From: Carya illinoinensis
Lineage: Eukaryota > Streptophyta > Magnoliopsida > Fagales > Juglandaceae
Length of the DNA stretch: 64,000 nt
Direction: 5' to 3'
Assembly (NCBI RefSeq): GCF_018687715.1
Contig: NC_056762.1
Span: 14,862,364 to 14,926,363, forward strand
Shown here one piece after another: positions 25,001 through 37,092 of the stretch (the first letter of the stretch is position 1; each line of letters opens with the position of its first letter). A model generated the notes under the pieces. It did not search any database. It worked only from the letters and a program-made list of their open reading frames with translations, and was not told where the DNA came from. Both the position numbers and the translations under genes were made by a program.

Positions 25001-26566
25001 ATTGCTCGCTACTCGTCACGATCAAGGCATGGGAGGAGTAGTACGTGGCTATAACACCACGTACAGTGGTTGCCCACCACGTAAAGTGGTGGTCTAGCAT
25101 GAGAATAGCTAGGCGTGGTCTTGTAAAGGCTCAAGGTGGCCTCATGGTGGTCAAAGGTGGTGGAGCACGGCAGCATCACGCCATGAACAATGCATCCGAA
25201 AGGGAGGGAGGTTGCTTGAGGCAGAGAAAGACTATGGAACTTCATGGGAAGCTAGGGAGAGGTAGAGGAAGATGTGGTGGAGCTATGGTGGCCAGGTGGT
25301 GGCCAGGCGGTGGCTCACAGTAGCGGATCGGCCAATAATAGTGCAACCCATGCCTTGGAGAGTGAGGGAGAGTGAGAGATGTACAAAGCTTGGTTGGGCA
25401 TGAAAATTATTGGGGAAGGTCGTGGTGATGAGAGGAACAAGATGGTGGTGGTGAGACGCCATGTACGGCGGTGCAACCAAACCTATGGTTGTGGAGACCC
25501 ATCGGACAAAGAGAGAGAGGTAGAGGAAAAGGAGGACATTGGAAGGAAGCCCATGATGTGGTGGTGCTGGTGGAAGTGCTCGTCAGCCGTTTTGGCCCTG
25601 TATGGCGATACTAGGTGGAGCAAATGAGTGTAACATACATTTTGAAGATGATGTCGAGGAGGGAGGAGGAAGGCACGTGGAGGCTCGCCGGTGGGAGTGA
25701 ATGTTGGCCGAAGGGTGGTGGTCAGTTGGTGACTGGCAGTGAGGGCATAACTACCGTGTACGATGCCGTGGAGGTGGATGATTGGTTTTTTATCCATTTC
25801 GGTTAAGGAGGATGTGGAAGGAGAGAGGGAGAGCATATGGCTTGCCGGCTAGAAGGAAGTGACAAACGGGGTGGTAGAGTTGTGGTGGTGGCGCGGTGAA
25901 GCTAAGCACGACAGCAAGGGGTTGAGCTGGGAGGAGGAAGGAGTTGCACGGTGAGGGTAGGCGCGACGTGCATGGGACAGAGAGAGGAGAGAGAAGAAGA
26001 AAAGGAAAAGAGAAGGGTTTGGGTATTTAATCCAAGTCTTTCATTTCGGGATCCTTAAAACGATCTAAGGATGAGCTTAAACATTGATTTGAAAACACGT
26101 AAGTGTTTTATTTAAACTGAAATTTAGAACAAAACACTGAGAGGAATTAAGATAGAATATTATTTAAAAAAATAATATTTTTTCATCATTATTTAAAACG
26201 ATGAAGTATCGTTAATTACTCAAAGAGAATAAATCATTTAAATTTATTTAGAGTTTTCAATGAAAAGTTAAATCTCTTAATATTTTAAAATAACTAAAAT
26301 ATTTAATTTAAGTAATTATCTACAATTATAATATTTTTTAGAACTCATTAAAATATTATAATTGTGTTATTTTAAAAATAAGCATATCTAATAGTACTGG
26401 AAATATTTCATATAAATATTTCTAGAATATTTAAAATATCCGTAAGTTTTAAAATATCTATCTTACTTTAAAATCCGTTGGATATCTTTAAAAACACACC
26501 ATCGGGGTTCGGCATGTAGAACGAGGCTCATAATTAAAGAAAAAGAAAGAATGAGCAAATATCACA
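22020..26566 (-). mobile_element. Solo LTR, family B copy 2 (4.5 kb), inside Copia C RT
   Basis: The plus strand begins TGTAACGCTTG and ends ATATCACA, flanked by the exact target-site duplication AAATT (22015-22019 and 26567-26571). Removing it rejoins the Copia frame: GYKILLAINGFTKL lies to the right and [11 protein letters not shown] to the left. It aligns with B1 along its whole length apart from the inserts in B1. No internal region is present. The GC-rich 25020-25980 block keeps spurious open frames in several phases. Confidence 0.88.
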
Positions 26567-26571
26567 AAATT

Positions 26572-28550
26572 TATATTGTTCAATAGTACCATCTGATTTG
26601 TATTTAATTTTGTAAATCCATTTATAGCCAATAGGATATTATCAGGAGGCAAGTTAGTGAGAATCCAAGTATTATTTTTCTCAAGTGTAGATAATTTTGC
26701 TGCCATAACGTCTTGCCGATGAGGAAATTTCATTGATTGATGGTAGTATTTAGGTTCAAATTAAGATGAAAGATTAATAGTGAAAGCATGATGTGAGGGA
26801 GAGATTTTATTATAAGAAAGGTAAGTAGACAAAGAATAAGGAGTGCTTACCTTGGAAGGAGTCGTAGCAATGGAAGAGTTAGTGTTTGACAAAGAAGAAG
26901 TGATTAAATCACAATGATATTGTTGCAAATATTGTGGTGGATGTTTGGTTCTAGTAGACCTTCTGATAGAAGGATTATTAAGGGAAGGATTAGAATCTAA
27001 AGCTTGTTGTGACTGATCGATGGGCACAAAATGAGAAGAATTTCCTGCAGTATTAATGGGATATGAAGCAACAAGTGTATTAGAAGCAGGAATAAGTAGC
27101 AAAAAGGAATCTAAAGAGACTGATTAAGGATCTAAAGAAATGGTGTTGTTTTTATATGGAAAGAGATGTTCATAGAATCAACATCTCTAAAAAGAAAAAT
27201 TGATTTGGACTGCAAATAATATAATTTGTACCCTTTGACTCCAAATGGATAGCCCATTTTTTCTAGCTCTAGAACCACATTTTGATCTTTGTGCAATAAG
27301 GATGCTAGCATATTATAAACAACCAAACACTTTTAAATGGGAGTAATTGGGTTTTTGAGAGAAAATAAGTTCATAAGGAGATTTGTTGGAACGGATAGAA
27401 GTAGGCAACCTATTTATGATATAAGCTTTGCTAGAACACAATCACCCCATAAACAAAGAGGTAAATGGGCTTGAAACCTTAAGGCATGTACAACTTCTAG
27501 TAAATATCTGTCTTCTTTCTACTACTCCATTCTGTTGAGAAGTAGGTACACAACTCTTTTGATGAATGATACATTTAGCAGAAAAATAAGTAAACATATC
27601 AAACTCTAAGCCATTATCACTCCTAAGGATTTTTACTTCAAAACTGAATGGTGTTTCTATAAGGGCAATATAAGACATTAGTTTGGATTTATTTTTAGAT
27701 TTGGTTTTCATTAAGTATACCCAAGTTACTATTGTGAAATCATCAAAAATGGTTAAAAAATAGTAAAAAAACATCTAAAGTAGGAGTAGAGAATGGGCCC
27801 CATATATCATAGTGGATTGTTTCAAAGGACAAGAAGTATGTGATTCACTATAAGAAAAAACTAATCTGGATTGTTTTGCATAATAATATACATCACAGTT
27901 TATATGTCTTAAAGGAGTTACAATAGGAAAAAATCTATGTATGAAACTTTGTTTGAGAAAAGAAGGATTGCTTGGTCCAAATTGATAGAAGTACAAATAG
28001 AAGGCACAATATTGAATTTACAAGAATCAATTGCATAAGATATTGATGCTTTATTGTGCATGAAATAGTAAAGATCACTTCTTTCTTCACCCAGACCAAT
28101 CATCTTCCATGCATATAGGTCCTGAATGAAGTAGAATTTGTTTAAGAAAATTAGGCAACAGTAAGAAGAATGGATAAGTTGACTACCTGATAAGTGATTA
28201 AGGGAAAACTAGGGAACACACTGAACGTTATTAAGAACCAAGGAATCTAAAATTTTAACTACTCTTGTGTGTGTGTAATTGGTGCTTTATGGCCATTTGG
28301 AAGTGTAACAAAAGCTGATTTAGCAAAGGTATAAAAGAAAAATAATGACACTAAGCTAATCATATGGTCAATAGCTGCAGTGTTGATAATTTGTGGTATA
28401 TCAAGATCTGAATGGTATTGTTTAATAGAGAAAAAACAAGGATCAAAATTCACAATAAAGCAGTGTCGATAATTTGTGGAATATCAAGATCTGAATGGTA
28501 TTGTTTAACAGAGAACAAACAATGATCAAAATTCACAATAGATAAGAATT
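26572..28550 (-). pseudogene. Copia C protease, integrase and N-terminal RT
   Basis: On the minus strand: a protease remnant with TAAIDHMIS (usually TGATDHM) near 28370; a GAG-pre-integrase remnant at 28103-27775; an integrase core with FDDFTIVTWVYLMKTKS (about 27755), LRSDNGLEF (about 27625) and SCVPTSQQNGVVERR (about 27555-27510); an integrase C-terminal KGYKLYYLQSKSIFLFRDV (about 27235-27180); a serine/threonine-rich spacer; and an RT start MKFPHRQDVMAAKLSTLEKN (26733 onward). Copia gene order is clear. Multiple frame shifts and stops, and a mutated protease active-site region, show it is inactive. Confidence 0.83.
28377..28543 (-). repeat. 83-bp direct duplication in the Copia C protease region
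   Basis: The block starting GCAGTGTTGATAATTTGTGG at 28377 recurs from 28460 with a few substitutions. Its 83-bp length is not a multiple of three, so the duplication itself shifts the reading frame. Confidence 0.85.
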
Positions 28551-29663
28551 TACCTGACTGATTGAAAAATGTCTGAGGATTTGGCCTATATGTGGTACCT
28601 ACTAAATGAGCTTAAGTAGATTCTTCAGATGAATTATGTATCTCAAGCAAAAAAAGTAATTGTTGACATTGTTCTTAAGTAAATGGCAATGAAGGTATCT
28701 CACTAACTTGTTTATCTTGTGAAACGATGCCAGTTGGGTTAACATCAACAGAATTGATTCTAAGTTTTGTGTTCTTGTAGCCAAAAGGATACCCATGTAA
28801 TTTGTAACACTTTTCTTTCATGTGTCCTGTCATTCCACAATAGTTACAAATAGGCTTTGATTTTTGCAAAGAAGACTTGAATTTTGGAACAGATTATTGA
28901 GAATGATGTGTAGTAGAAGCCAAAGTAGTGGACTCCAAATTAGAAGGTTTATGAATGTTAATACTACAATGGCACTCTTCTTATAAAATTAGGGAAAAAA
29001 CTCTATTTATGGATGGCAAAGGATCTAGCAAGAGAATTTGGGCTCTAACATGAGAATATGTATCACTAAGCCCCATTAAAAATCTCATCATGTACTCTTG
29101 TTGTTGGTATTCTAGTACTCCTTTCAACATACCACAATTACAATTCGGTCCACAACCACAATTCAACAAGGGTTTAAAATTCAACAAATCATCCCATAAA
29201 GTTTTCAATTGAGTGTGGTAATCACTTACATACATGTCTTCTTGGAGTAAAGACGAGATTTCCTTTTAAAGTTGGAAAATTTGTAGCCCATTCAATAGTG
29301 AAAACCTCTCTTTAAGATTAGCCCAAAGTGTAGTAGCCGTATCAATATAAATGCAACTTGCTGCGATGGAATTTCTAGAATCCATGAAAAAATCATTCCT
29401 TTGCATCAAAGCCAAGTATTATGCGTAGGATCAAATGAATTTAAAGGAAAACTCAAACTACCATTGATAACCCTAGTTTGTTCTTTGCTATGAGAGCAAT
29501 CCTCATAGATCTACTTCAATAATTGTAATTATCTCCATCCAGCAACTGAGAAATGAGAATAACCCCTAGATTGTTGCCATGATGAAGAAAATACAAACAT
29601 GTGGAATCATTTGTGAGGTTCACATTCACAAAAAAGAAGAAGCCATCAAGAATCAATAAATTT
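28551..29663 (-). pseudogene. Copia C gag relic with zinc knuckle
   Basis: On the minus strand, DDLLNFKPLLNCGCGPNC and MRFLMGLSDTYSHVRAQILL (29190-29020) match the Copia gag UBN2-type domain. The CCHC knuckle CNYCGMTGHMKEKC followed by YKLHGYPFGYK lies at about 28850-28775. The frame is broken by stops and shifts. The order gag, knuckle, protease continues into the next segment. Confidence 0.82.
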
Positions 29664-29675
29664 CTTTTGATACCA
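29664..29675 (-). other. Primer-binding site of Copia C
   Basis: The minus strand reads TGGTATCAAAAG immediately after the 5' LTR, close to the initiator-methionine tRNA complement TGGTATCAGAGC usual in Copia elements. Confidence 0.85.
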
Positions 29676-29813
29676 TGTAGGAAAAATAATCTAGGATGAT
29701 CCAATCACCTAAATAATACAAGAAAGCTCAAAAGAGTCCAAGAACATGTGTGAAAAAGCAATTGAATCTTCTGTATTATGAAAAGTAAAAATGAAGTACA
29801 AAGTAGTTCATAC

Positions 29814-29848
<35 letters not shown>

Positions 29849-29946
29849 AGAGAAGTGTACATGTGCAGCACACCTACAATAAACTAAATTTACAACTGAA
29901 GTAACTATTTACAAACTTACTACCAAATGACTATTTACATATTTCA
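29676..29946 (-). repeat. 5' LTR of Copia C
   Basis: This 271-bp LTR (plus-strand view TGTAGGAAAA...ATATTTCA) matches the split 3' LTR. It contains an (AT)n run at about 29817-29838. Confidence 0.88.
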
Positions 29947-32520
29947 ATACCACGTGCGGATTCCTTTGTCTAGTGTCATTGAGCAAGAGTGTTGTTTAAT
30001 ATGGCCATATGAGACAAACAAACAAATGAAAGCAAGTAAACTCTACTGCTTCCACACCTCACTAAGCCACAAAATATGTTGTCGCTATGGCCTCTGCAAA
30101 ATATTTTGTGACACCCCAGATTTTTCTTAGGGAACCTCGTTTACATTTTGTATGGAAGACGATTTTTCTCTTTGGATTTTTGATTAAGCTTTGGAAGAGT
30201 TCATTAGGCCTTTTCTATTTTTAGGTTGGGTTTGGATCTTTTGGTGTATAGTTCTCTAGCCTGCAAGAAGAAATAGATCCAAGAGGGAATTTGCTTTAGA
30301 AGGCCCAAAATTTAGCCATTGGACAAGGAAGAGGCGCCACTTGGCAAAAGAGGGAGTTTTTGGTCTTTTTTGAAGAGAACTCATCATTTGGAACCTTGGG
30401 AAGAAGCAAGGATAACACTTGTCAAGCATGCATTGGATTTCTAGAAGAAAAGTGAAAGAAGCATAATAGGATTCTGAAATTTGAAGGGTTTTTAGGCACC
30501 ACTTTGCAAGGCACAAGCTTCTAAAATGGACACTTATCCAGCTTAGAGCAAAAGAGACTTTTAGAGTTCCAAGATGTATCATACTTAGGAAGATAAAATG
30601 GCATGTTTCTAGAAGAATTCTGGTGAAAAGCAAAGGGGTAGCAGATGACAAAAAGGTCAGAAAAATGGTTCAAGGGTCACCTAGGGAATGAACAAAAAGT
30701 TATCTCAAGTGACATGTCCATTTCAGCACCCAAGAACACACACTCTTATGCCACTTGTCACTCATACATTGGAGGAATATATTAGGAAAATTGGGGTTTT
30801 TAGTGAAATAATTTATGGACTCCTAAGTACATTGAACCTAGACAAGGGAGGAATGACAAAATGGGAAATGGAGGCATGAGAGAGTTTCAGTTTTGAGGAA
30901 TAAAGACCACACGACAAAAGCATCATTTGGTCTTCCCCATGCCATCCCGTCATGAGGGAAATGGAAGGAGGTTGTGACACTTGTCTTTCATGCAATGATT
31001 GGAGAAAACATGGAGAGACCCTATATAAAGAGATAGCTGAAATAGGGGAGGTCTTTTTGCTCAAAATTCTTTTTGTCTCCCTAGTATACTTCAGCCACCA
31101 CACACATTCTCTCTCCATTTTCTATTTTCTCTTATTTTCTCACTAGCCAAACACTTCCACAAACACCACCATTTTTGCATATTACCAAGAAACCACTCTC
31201 AATATTTTGAGTAGGAGCTCAACACTTGGAGGTAAGAACCTTTTTCACTCTTTCATGTTGGGCATGCATGGCCAAATTGAAGAAATAACCTCTTTATTTT
31301 TGGTTTTAGGTCTTCTCACACACTCTCACTCTAGAAATTAGGGTTTTCTCTTCATGGAAGATGGAACCCTAAGTGTTTTAAGTCTTTTGAACATGTGAAC
31401 TCGAGTTTTTAGAGGGATTTGTGTTTCGATTTTTACTTTGAAAGAAAACTAGGGTTTTGAATTTTAAAAGGTTTCAACCCTAGGGTTTTAGTTTAAAGGA
31501 AAAGATTTTGAAATGCCCTTACACTCACATTCACTCACATTTCAAAATCTAGGGTTTTGAGTAATTGATTTCTAATATGCTACGTTATAATTTCAGATTT
31601 TTGCTATTATTATCATTGGATTCTTATAAGTAAACTTTCAACCTACTCTTGATAACACTTGTATATATCGTGTAAACTTTTATTTGTTTATTTTGCTTGA
31701 ATATTGCCATCTTATTCTATGTATGTATTCGGTTTATATGATGTGTAAGCCTTTATATGAACTTTGTTGTTTGAATCTTGTTATTCTATGGTGTTATATT
31801 CAGCTCTTGGTTAGACGTGATGAGATGCCATATTTTGTGATGCTTTGATTGAAGAAGATTTCAAATATGCTATATAAGGGTTTCGGTTTTACCTTATATA
31901 TGTGCTATGCGTGTTTGTTTAAGTGAAAGATTGAATAGAAACATAAGTTTATGAGTTGTGATGATGAAAATCCATGTATTGAAAGGCTTGGATAAATTGG
32001 CCAAGGCCCATTTTGGGTTTTAAAATTCTGTTTTGATGTTGGCCAGTATTATGTTTGCATGTATTCGACATCGATTGCATGTTCTAATATTTTCAAGCCA
32101 TATTGCAAGATGCATGTTATTGTTTGAGCAATATGGTTTGGCTTTTGCATGTTGCATAAGTAAGATAAGTGCTTCATCATGAGTTCATGTCTCATGCATT
32201 TGAGTCCATGTTTTCAAAAGAAAGAGTCAATGTATGTTCTATCATGACCCCAAATGCTAGGATGAGAAAATGTCCTAGTGAAACTCTCTGTCCACTCTGG
32301 AGTGTTTAAAGTCAAGTGGAGACCCCTATGTCGACGAAATACAGTCAACGGGCCTCGAAAGGTTCTTATGGAAGTATAGTGAGGTTGTACCTAAAGCTAG
32401 TGGGTGAGTATTAAGGTGAAGGCAAAAAATGTGAACTGTCATACATGAATATGTTTATGATATGACGTAGTCACCTTGATCAAATGAATCATTGGTTGAT
32501 ATGGTAACTAGTGGAGAACA

Positions 32521-32542
32521 CACGGTGCTTAGGGGAGCCGTG
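32521..32542 (+). other. CACGG hairpin in LTR D
   Basis: The arms CACGG and CCGTG enclose the loop TGCTTAGGGGAG, corresponding to the hairpin at 15946-15968 in LTR A2. Confidence 0.55.
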
Positions 32543-32584
32543 AGGTGCCAAAAATGTGAACTATATCATATGAATAAGGCATTT

Positions 32585-32800
32585 GAGCTCCATGGTATGA
32601 TATGTATGACATGCCATGAGATGATTTGATATGTATAACATACCATGAGTTGATATGATATGATATGTATGACATGGCATGAGATGATATGGCATGTTAT
32701 GATATGGATGAAATGATTGAAATGATGAGACTTGGTCTCAATATGACATGCTATGAAATGATAAAGAGATGGTATGATGTTATGATATGAACAAGAATTT
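32585..32800 (+). repeat. ATGATATG/CATGACATGCCATGAG tract in LTR D
   Basis: Short degenerate direct repeats of GATATGTATGACATG-like words occur with no coding potential. Confidence 0.7.
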
Positions 32801-33579
32801 GAGCTTAAATGGTATGAACATGTGCTAAGAGTTTAAAAGATAAAAAGTTGTTTTATGAAAGAGTTCATGTTGCACATGCCAAAGTTTTACGTCAATATAC
32901 ATGTCCATGCATTCATTTGTGGTTTGCTTTTATATATGCTTGTGATATTTGTGGTATGTTGACGGTTTACTTGCTGAAATTTCTTGAAATTTTACTGTTG
33001 TAATTTTCACTATCATTCCCTTATCTGAAATGGTAGAAGTTGTGACAGGAACCTAGGTAGATAGTAATGGGAAAGTGCAGAGATGCGAGGTCTCTGAAGA
33101 GCCATCTATTTTGGAAAGGTTGGAAGCTGCCGACCAATTTATCACCGAGGTTTTGCAACTTTTTGAGCAATAAATGAGAGTTTTGAATCAAGACAAGGCC
33201 AAGTGGGATCGACTTTACTGAAGGACTTTGGTCATGGGGACCATTTTGATGGATGTTTGTCTCAATGATATATTTTGGATCTGATACTCTACATGTTTTG
33301 GGAGTCTTTTAGAAAACTTAACTATTTTGGAAGTGCATTTGCTAGTAAAATCTTTTGGGATATTTGCATTATGTTGGTACCATGCGTTTATTATTTTGCC
33401 ACTGTGCTTAAGTTGTTTAAAAAAAAATTCTGCTGTGATTTTTATTGCATACTACTAGATCATTAGGTGTATTACATCTTAATTGTCATTTACCGGGGGA
33501 TATGTAGTTTTGTGTTACATGTCCCGACTTGTTCAGTCACCATCAAATCCCAAGCGAGGGCTAGGGGCACTGTATATTT

Positions 33580-34013
33580 ATTCATGTAATTCAAACATTT
33601 TGTTATGTCTCAGTTAGAATAATATTGTTATTAGGGTAAACTAGAATTAGAGGAGATTTTAAGGAATAAAAAAAATAAAAAATGAAGAGAGAAAAAGTCC
33701 CACTTCTTTCTAAAATGAAAAAGAGTCCCTAATCTTCTTTGTGTTTATGTTCTATTAGAAAGGAGCATGGAGTCTTGGCTTCTCTCTTCATCTTTGTTCC
33801 ACTTGTGACCCCATCCTATTTATAGACTTTTCTCCTAGTTTTTCTAGTGTTTGATCTCACTAGTTTAGTCAAGGCACTCTTTATCACTTTCCAACAATTT
33901 ATTGTCCACACGTGCTCCACCATGCTATTCTCCAACTACTACATGCCATCACGCCAAGACAAATTCAACGGTTACACATGGCGTACCAATGGATTCATCA
34001 TCCCAAGGTATAT
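33580..34013. other. Intergenic sequence without recognised features
   Basis: The stretch lies between the LTR D target-site duplication and the split MITE. A short frame at 33847-34071 has no recognisable domain. No RNA gene was seen. Confidence 0.5.
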
Positions 34014-34043
34014 TAAGGTCTCATTTGGAACTTGGACTAAATT

Positions 34044-36778
34044 AGGGGTGTTCAACCAGGTTTCGGACTGAGTATCCGGGTTTACCCAGGCCGGAACCCG
34101 GATTCAAAATCCGGCCCGGGCATACCTGGGTTATGACCCGGTCCGAGACCCGGATTGATCGGAGTTTTTACAACTTGGAAATCCGGGTTCCAGATAAAAT
34201 TCGGGTTTTTTTTAAAAAAAAAAATTGAAATCATTCTGTTATTAATTTTTTATGTTGAAAAAATGTTTATAAAAATATCCAATATTTTATTGCAACTTTT
34301 TCAAGAAATATTGTTGAATCCAATTTTTTTTGTTGTTATATAAAAGCTTATATTTTATATCATTTTGTCCATGATGATAAAAATATCAACTAATTATAGC
34401 TAACACATACATATAAGCTATCGCTTTAAACAACTAATTAACCTAAAAAGAAAAAAAAAATCCACTAAATATTACATTGTTTGAACTGATTTGCTTAAAA
34501 TATTACAAAACACATACATTATTTTAATTAAATTCCAATACACAACAACAAACAGGAACTAATTTGGTAAGAACATTCCTTGCACTTGTCTCTTTATGCA
34601 TCGCCACCAAAGTGAAGAAAACAAAAGCCATGGGAAAATAAAAACATCAAAGCCAGCAATTAAGCAATGGAAAAATGGACGTAAAGGGATCCATCCAACC
34701 CTCACTGAAGCTCCTCGAGTGTTCTGAAGAACGATCTGGTCAGTTCCATTCTTGTCCTTTGTAACTTAAACTACTGCTCTCTGATTACTTTCTGCCCCAG
34801 AATGATTCATTTCAAAAACACAATAAGGGCATCAATGGGAAGAAACAAGAAGACATAACTCTCTCCAAAACAAAACCTGAAAGTAGGGTCCCAAACCCTA
34901 AGATAAACTACTTATGAGGGCAATAGAAAATATCCAATTTCAAACCAAACCAAATTCCATAAAGAAATAGAAAAATAACACAGGAGACAAAAACCCAATT
35001 CCTGAAACAGTGACCCAGACGGCCAAAAAAATTAGTAGTGCTTGTAATGCAGCAGAGCAACAATAGAGTCGACAACCTATAGAAATTACTCAATATTTAA
35101 TATTGGATTAAAACAAAATATTTATTCTCCAAAAGTGAGGCTTTATAAAAATAAGGAAGAGTACCTATTATTGAAATTTTTCTCACCAATTCAATGGTTA
35201 ACATAGGCTTCATGAAGCTTTATGAAGTGTACATTTCAAGAGAGATTATATTTGTGTATCCTGACCATGTTACTTGGACTACAAATTAACAGCTCATCCA
35301 AAAAAAAAAAAAAAATAGCAGTGCACGACAAAAAATTGACAGATGAATCCTTTAATCAATTTACACCCTACTTCCAAATCTTCTATAAAACCCCAAATTA
35401 TATAGAAGTTGTGAAGTTGCCCTTCAGGTTTAGATCCCACCGAGAGAAAATAAATGGAATCTACACAGAAAACTAAAGCGCAGTCACAAGAAAGAACAAA
35501 AAAAATTGCATCCAATCGTTTCACAAACCCAATGACCTATAATAATGCTTTTCAAATAGGTCCTCTATAATGCTTTTTTGGCTAACTACCGATCCCAGGT
35601 CCTATATTCACAGGGCATATGTGCCTTGCACATAGCCCATTTACTAGTATATTACAAAGTATCTATTTTGTCAAAATTAAATAGCTTATAAAGAAGGTCG
35701 AACTCACTCAAACAAGTCTTGACCATCCATTACTAACTTGATATCAACTCATATACAACCCCACTAAGGAATCATGTCTACGAATTTGTAAGAAACTTTT
35801 TCCTCCAAATTATTTAGTAAACAATAAAGCACGTACGAGATGATCGATCGATAAACATATACATCCAAAATAAAAATTGCCTCCAGTCACATGGTGATGG
35901 GTAGTCTAACACGGCTACAAGATGCCAAGCCACAGTATAAGATAGCTCAATATAATATGAGCCATTGTGCATCTTTCGAAAGTCACAGTAAATATGTTAG
36001 CATAGATCTGACCCACAAAAATATTTCCTTAAATCTTTTACATTCAAATATCATCATAAAAACATACCCAAATTAACAAAGTAACAACAGGAAAAAAAAC
36101 CCTAAAATATCTGAACAAGGATGCAATAGATCTGGCATGAACAAAAGCTACACAAGCCGTAGTAGAGAACAAAAGCTAAACATATCCAAATTGACAAAAA
36201 GGACCCAAATCACAGAGAACAAACCTTTGGGTCACGAGGATGACGGCGATGGCAAGGGATTCGGCGCTCAAAACAGAGGGATCATCTTCTTCCCATATAT
36301 GCTTTCCTTTCCATCAAGAAATCAACGAGATAGTGAAAAACGCAGGGGGGACATGGCGATGGATAGGGTTCCAAAGCTAGATTTCATGTGTGAGAAAGGG
36401 AGAGAGGGAGGGAGAGAGAGAGAGAGAGAGAGAAAGGGGTGGTCGGGACTCGAGGGGGGGAGACGGGCTGCTTGAGACACTGCAGCGGCTAGGGTTTCTT
36501 AGCTCCTTTCGCTTGAGAGAAAGACAGAGAGAGAGAATCGGGACTGGGACACTCGATCGAGGACCAGGGGGAGTTTTCCCTCTTTTATACAAACCCGATT
36601 GTACCGGCTATTAAATACGAAACCGGGTTTCATACCTGGGTCCGGACTGGATGTACCAGTTATTATCATTGCGGGGTTTCGGCCCGGATTTATTCCGGGC
36701 CGAAAACCGTAACCGGAACCCGGTTATCCTGGTTCCAGACCAGGCCGGATAAAAATCCGGCCCAGATGAACGCCCCAA
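34044..36778. mobile_element. hAT-like non-autonomous element (2.7 kb)
   Basis: The termini AGGGGTGTTCA and TGAACGCCCC are inverted repeats. The 8-bp flanks ACTAAATT (34036-34043) and ACTAAACT (36779-36786) match at 7 of 8 bases. Subterminal regions are dense in CCCGG/CCGGG and AACCCGG words. The interior is AT-rich, with a (GA)n stretch at 36405-36435 and no transposase domain. Open frames at 36137-36614 read through the GA repeat. It may contain captured host sequence, but nothing is identifiable by eye. Confidence 0.68.
36405..36435 (+). repeat. (GA)n microsatellite
   Basis: A GA-rich run lies near the right end of the hAT-like element. Confidence 0.9.
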
Positions 36779-37092
36779 ACTAAACTGAGATCAACTCAGT
36801 TTAATTTAATTTTAAGCTAAATCTAACATCCAAACACCCAACTTTCAAATTACTAAACTCACCTTATCTCAAAACCTCATTACACATAGGACCTGCAACC
36901 TTTTTAACTCAACACCTCTTTACACGTGAAACCCGCAACCTTTTTTAACTTTCCATAAATACATCTAAACTCATCTTAACATCCAAACATATCTAAACTC
37001 ATCTTAGGTGAGCCCCACAAAACACACTCTACCATCTTAATTCACTACTATTTATAAAAAACTCAACTCAACTTAACATCTAAACGAAGCCT

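Larger units (their letters stand above)
8623..29946 (-). mobile_element. Copia-type LTR retrotransposon C, degenerate, with nested LTR insertions
   Basis: The element lies on the minus strand. Its 5' LTR is 29676-29946 and its 3' LTR is 8623-20661, the latter split by LTR B1. A methionine-tRNA-type primer site sits inside the 5' LTR, and a polypurine tract (plus-strand complement CTCCCCTTC) sits inside the 3' LTR at about 20664. Gag with zinc knuckle, protease, integrase, RT and RNase H can be followed in Copia order but with many stops and shifts. LTR B2 interrupts the RT region. The flanks ATTCC (8615-8619) and ATACC (29947-29951) may be a decayed target-site duplication, but three extra bases would then sit at the left end. 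The element is not mobile. Confidence 0.85.
30107..33574 (+). mobile_element. Solo LTR, family D (3.5 kb, Gypsy-like)
   Basis: The start TGTGACACCCCAG is a common plant Gypsy LTR start; the end is GGGGCACTGTA (CA decayed to TA). The exact target-site duplication TATTT lies at 30102-30106 and 33575-33579. The last ~130 bp resemble the end of LTR A, including a CATGTCCC...AAATCCCAAGCG-like block. A module at 32240-32550 resembles LTR A2. No internal region or second LTR is present. Confidence 0.85.
34014..37092. mobile_element. MITE split by a hAT-like element
   Basis: The left piece (34014-34043) begins AGGTCTCATTTGGAACTTGG. The right piece (36779-37092) ends with the complement of AGGCTTCGTTTAGATGTTAAG, so the ends are imperfect inverted repeats. 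Joining the pieces at the duplicated ACTAAA(T/C)T gives a small element of about 340 bp without coding sequence. Confidence 0.5.

Noticed and set aside
25045..25836. Several 80-117-codon frames on both strands
   Set aside because: They lie in the GC-rich part of LTR B2 and show no domain; overlapping open frames on both strands point to composition.
8638..26566. B1 and B2 as the two LTRs of one element
   Set aside because: Their duplications differ (GAAAT/GTAAT and AAATT), and between them lies the Copia C coding region in its own order.
30256..31146. Open frames of 63-131 codons in both directions
   Set aside because: They are inside solo LTR D, with no domain and no match in frame to the related LTRs.
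36137..36614. Open frames of 112, 74 and 71 codons
   Set aside because: They read through a GA-rich tract in the hAT-like element, overlap on both strands and have no recognisable domain.
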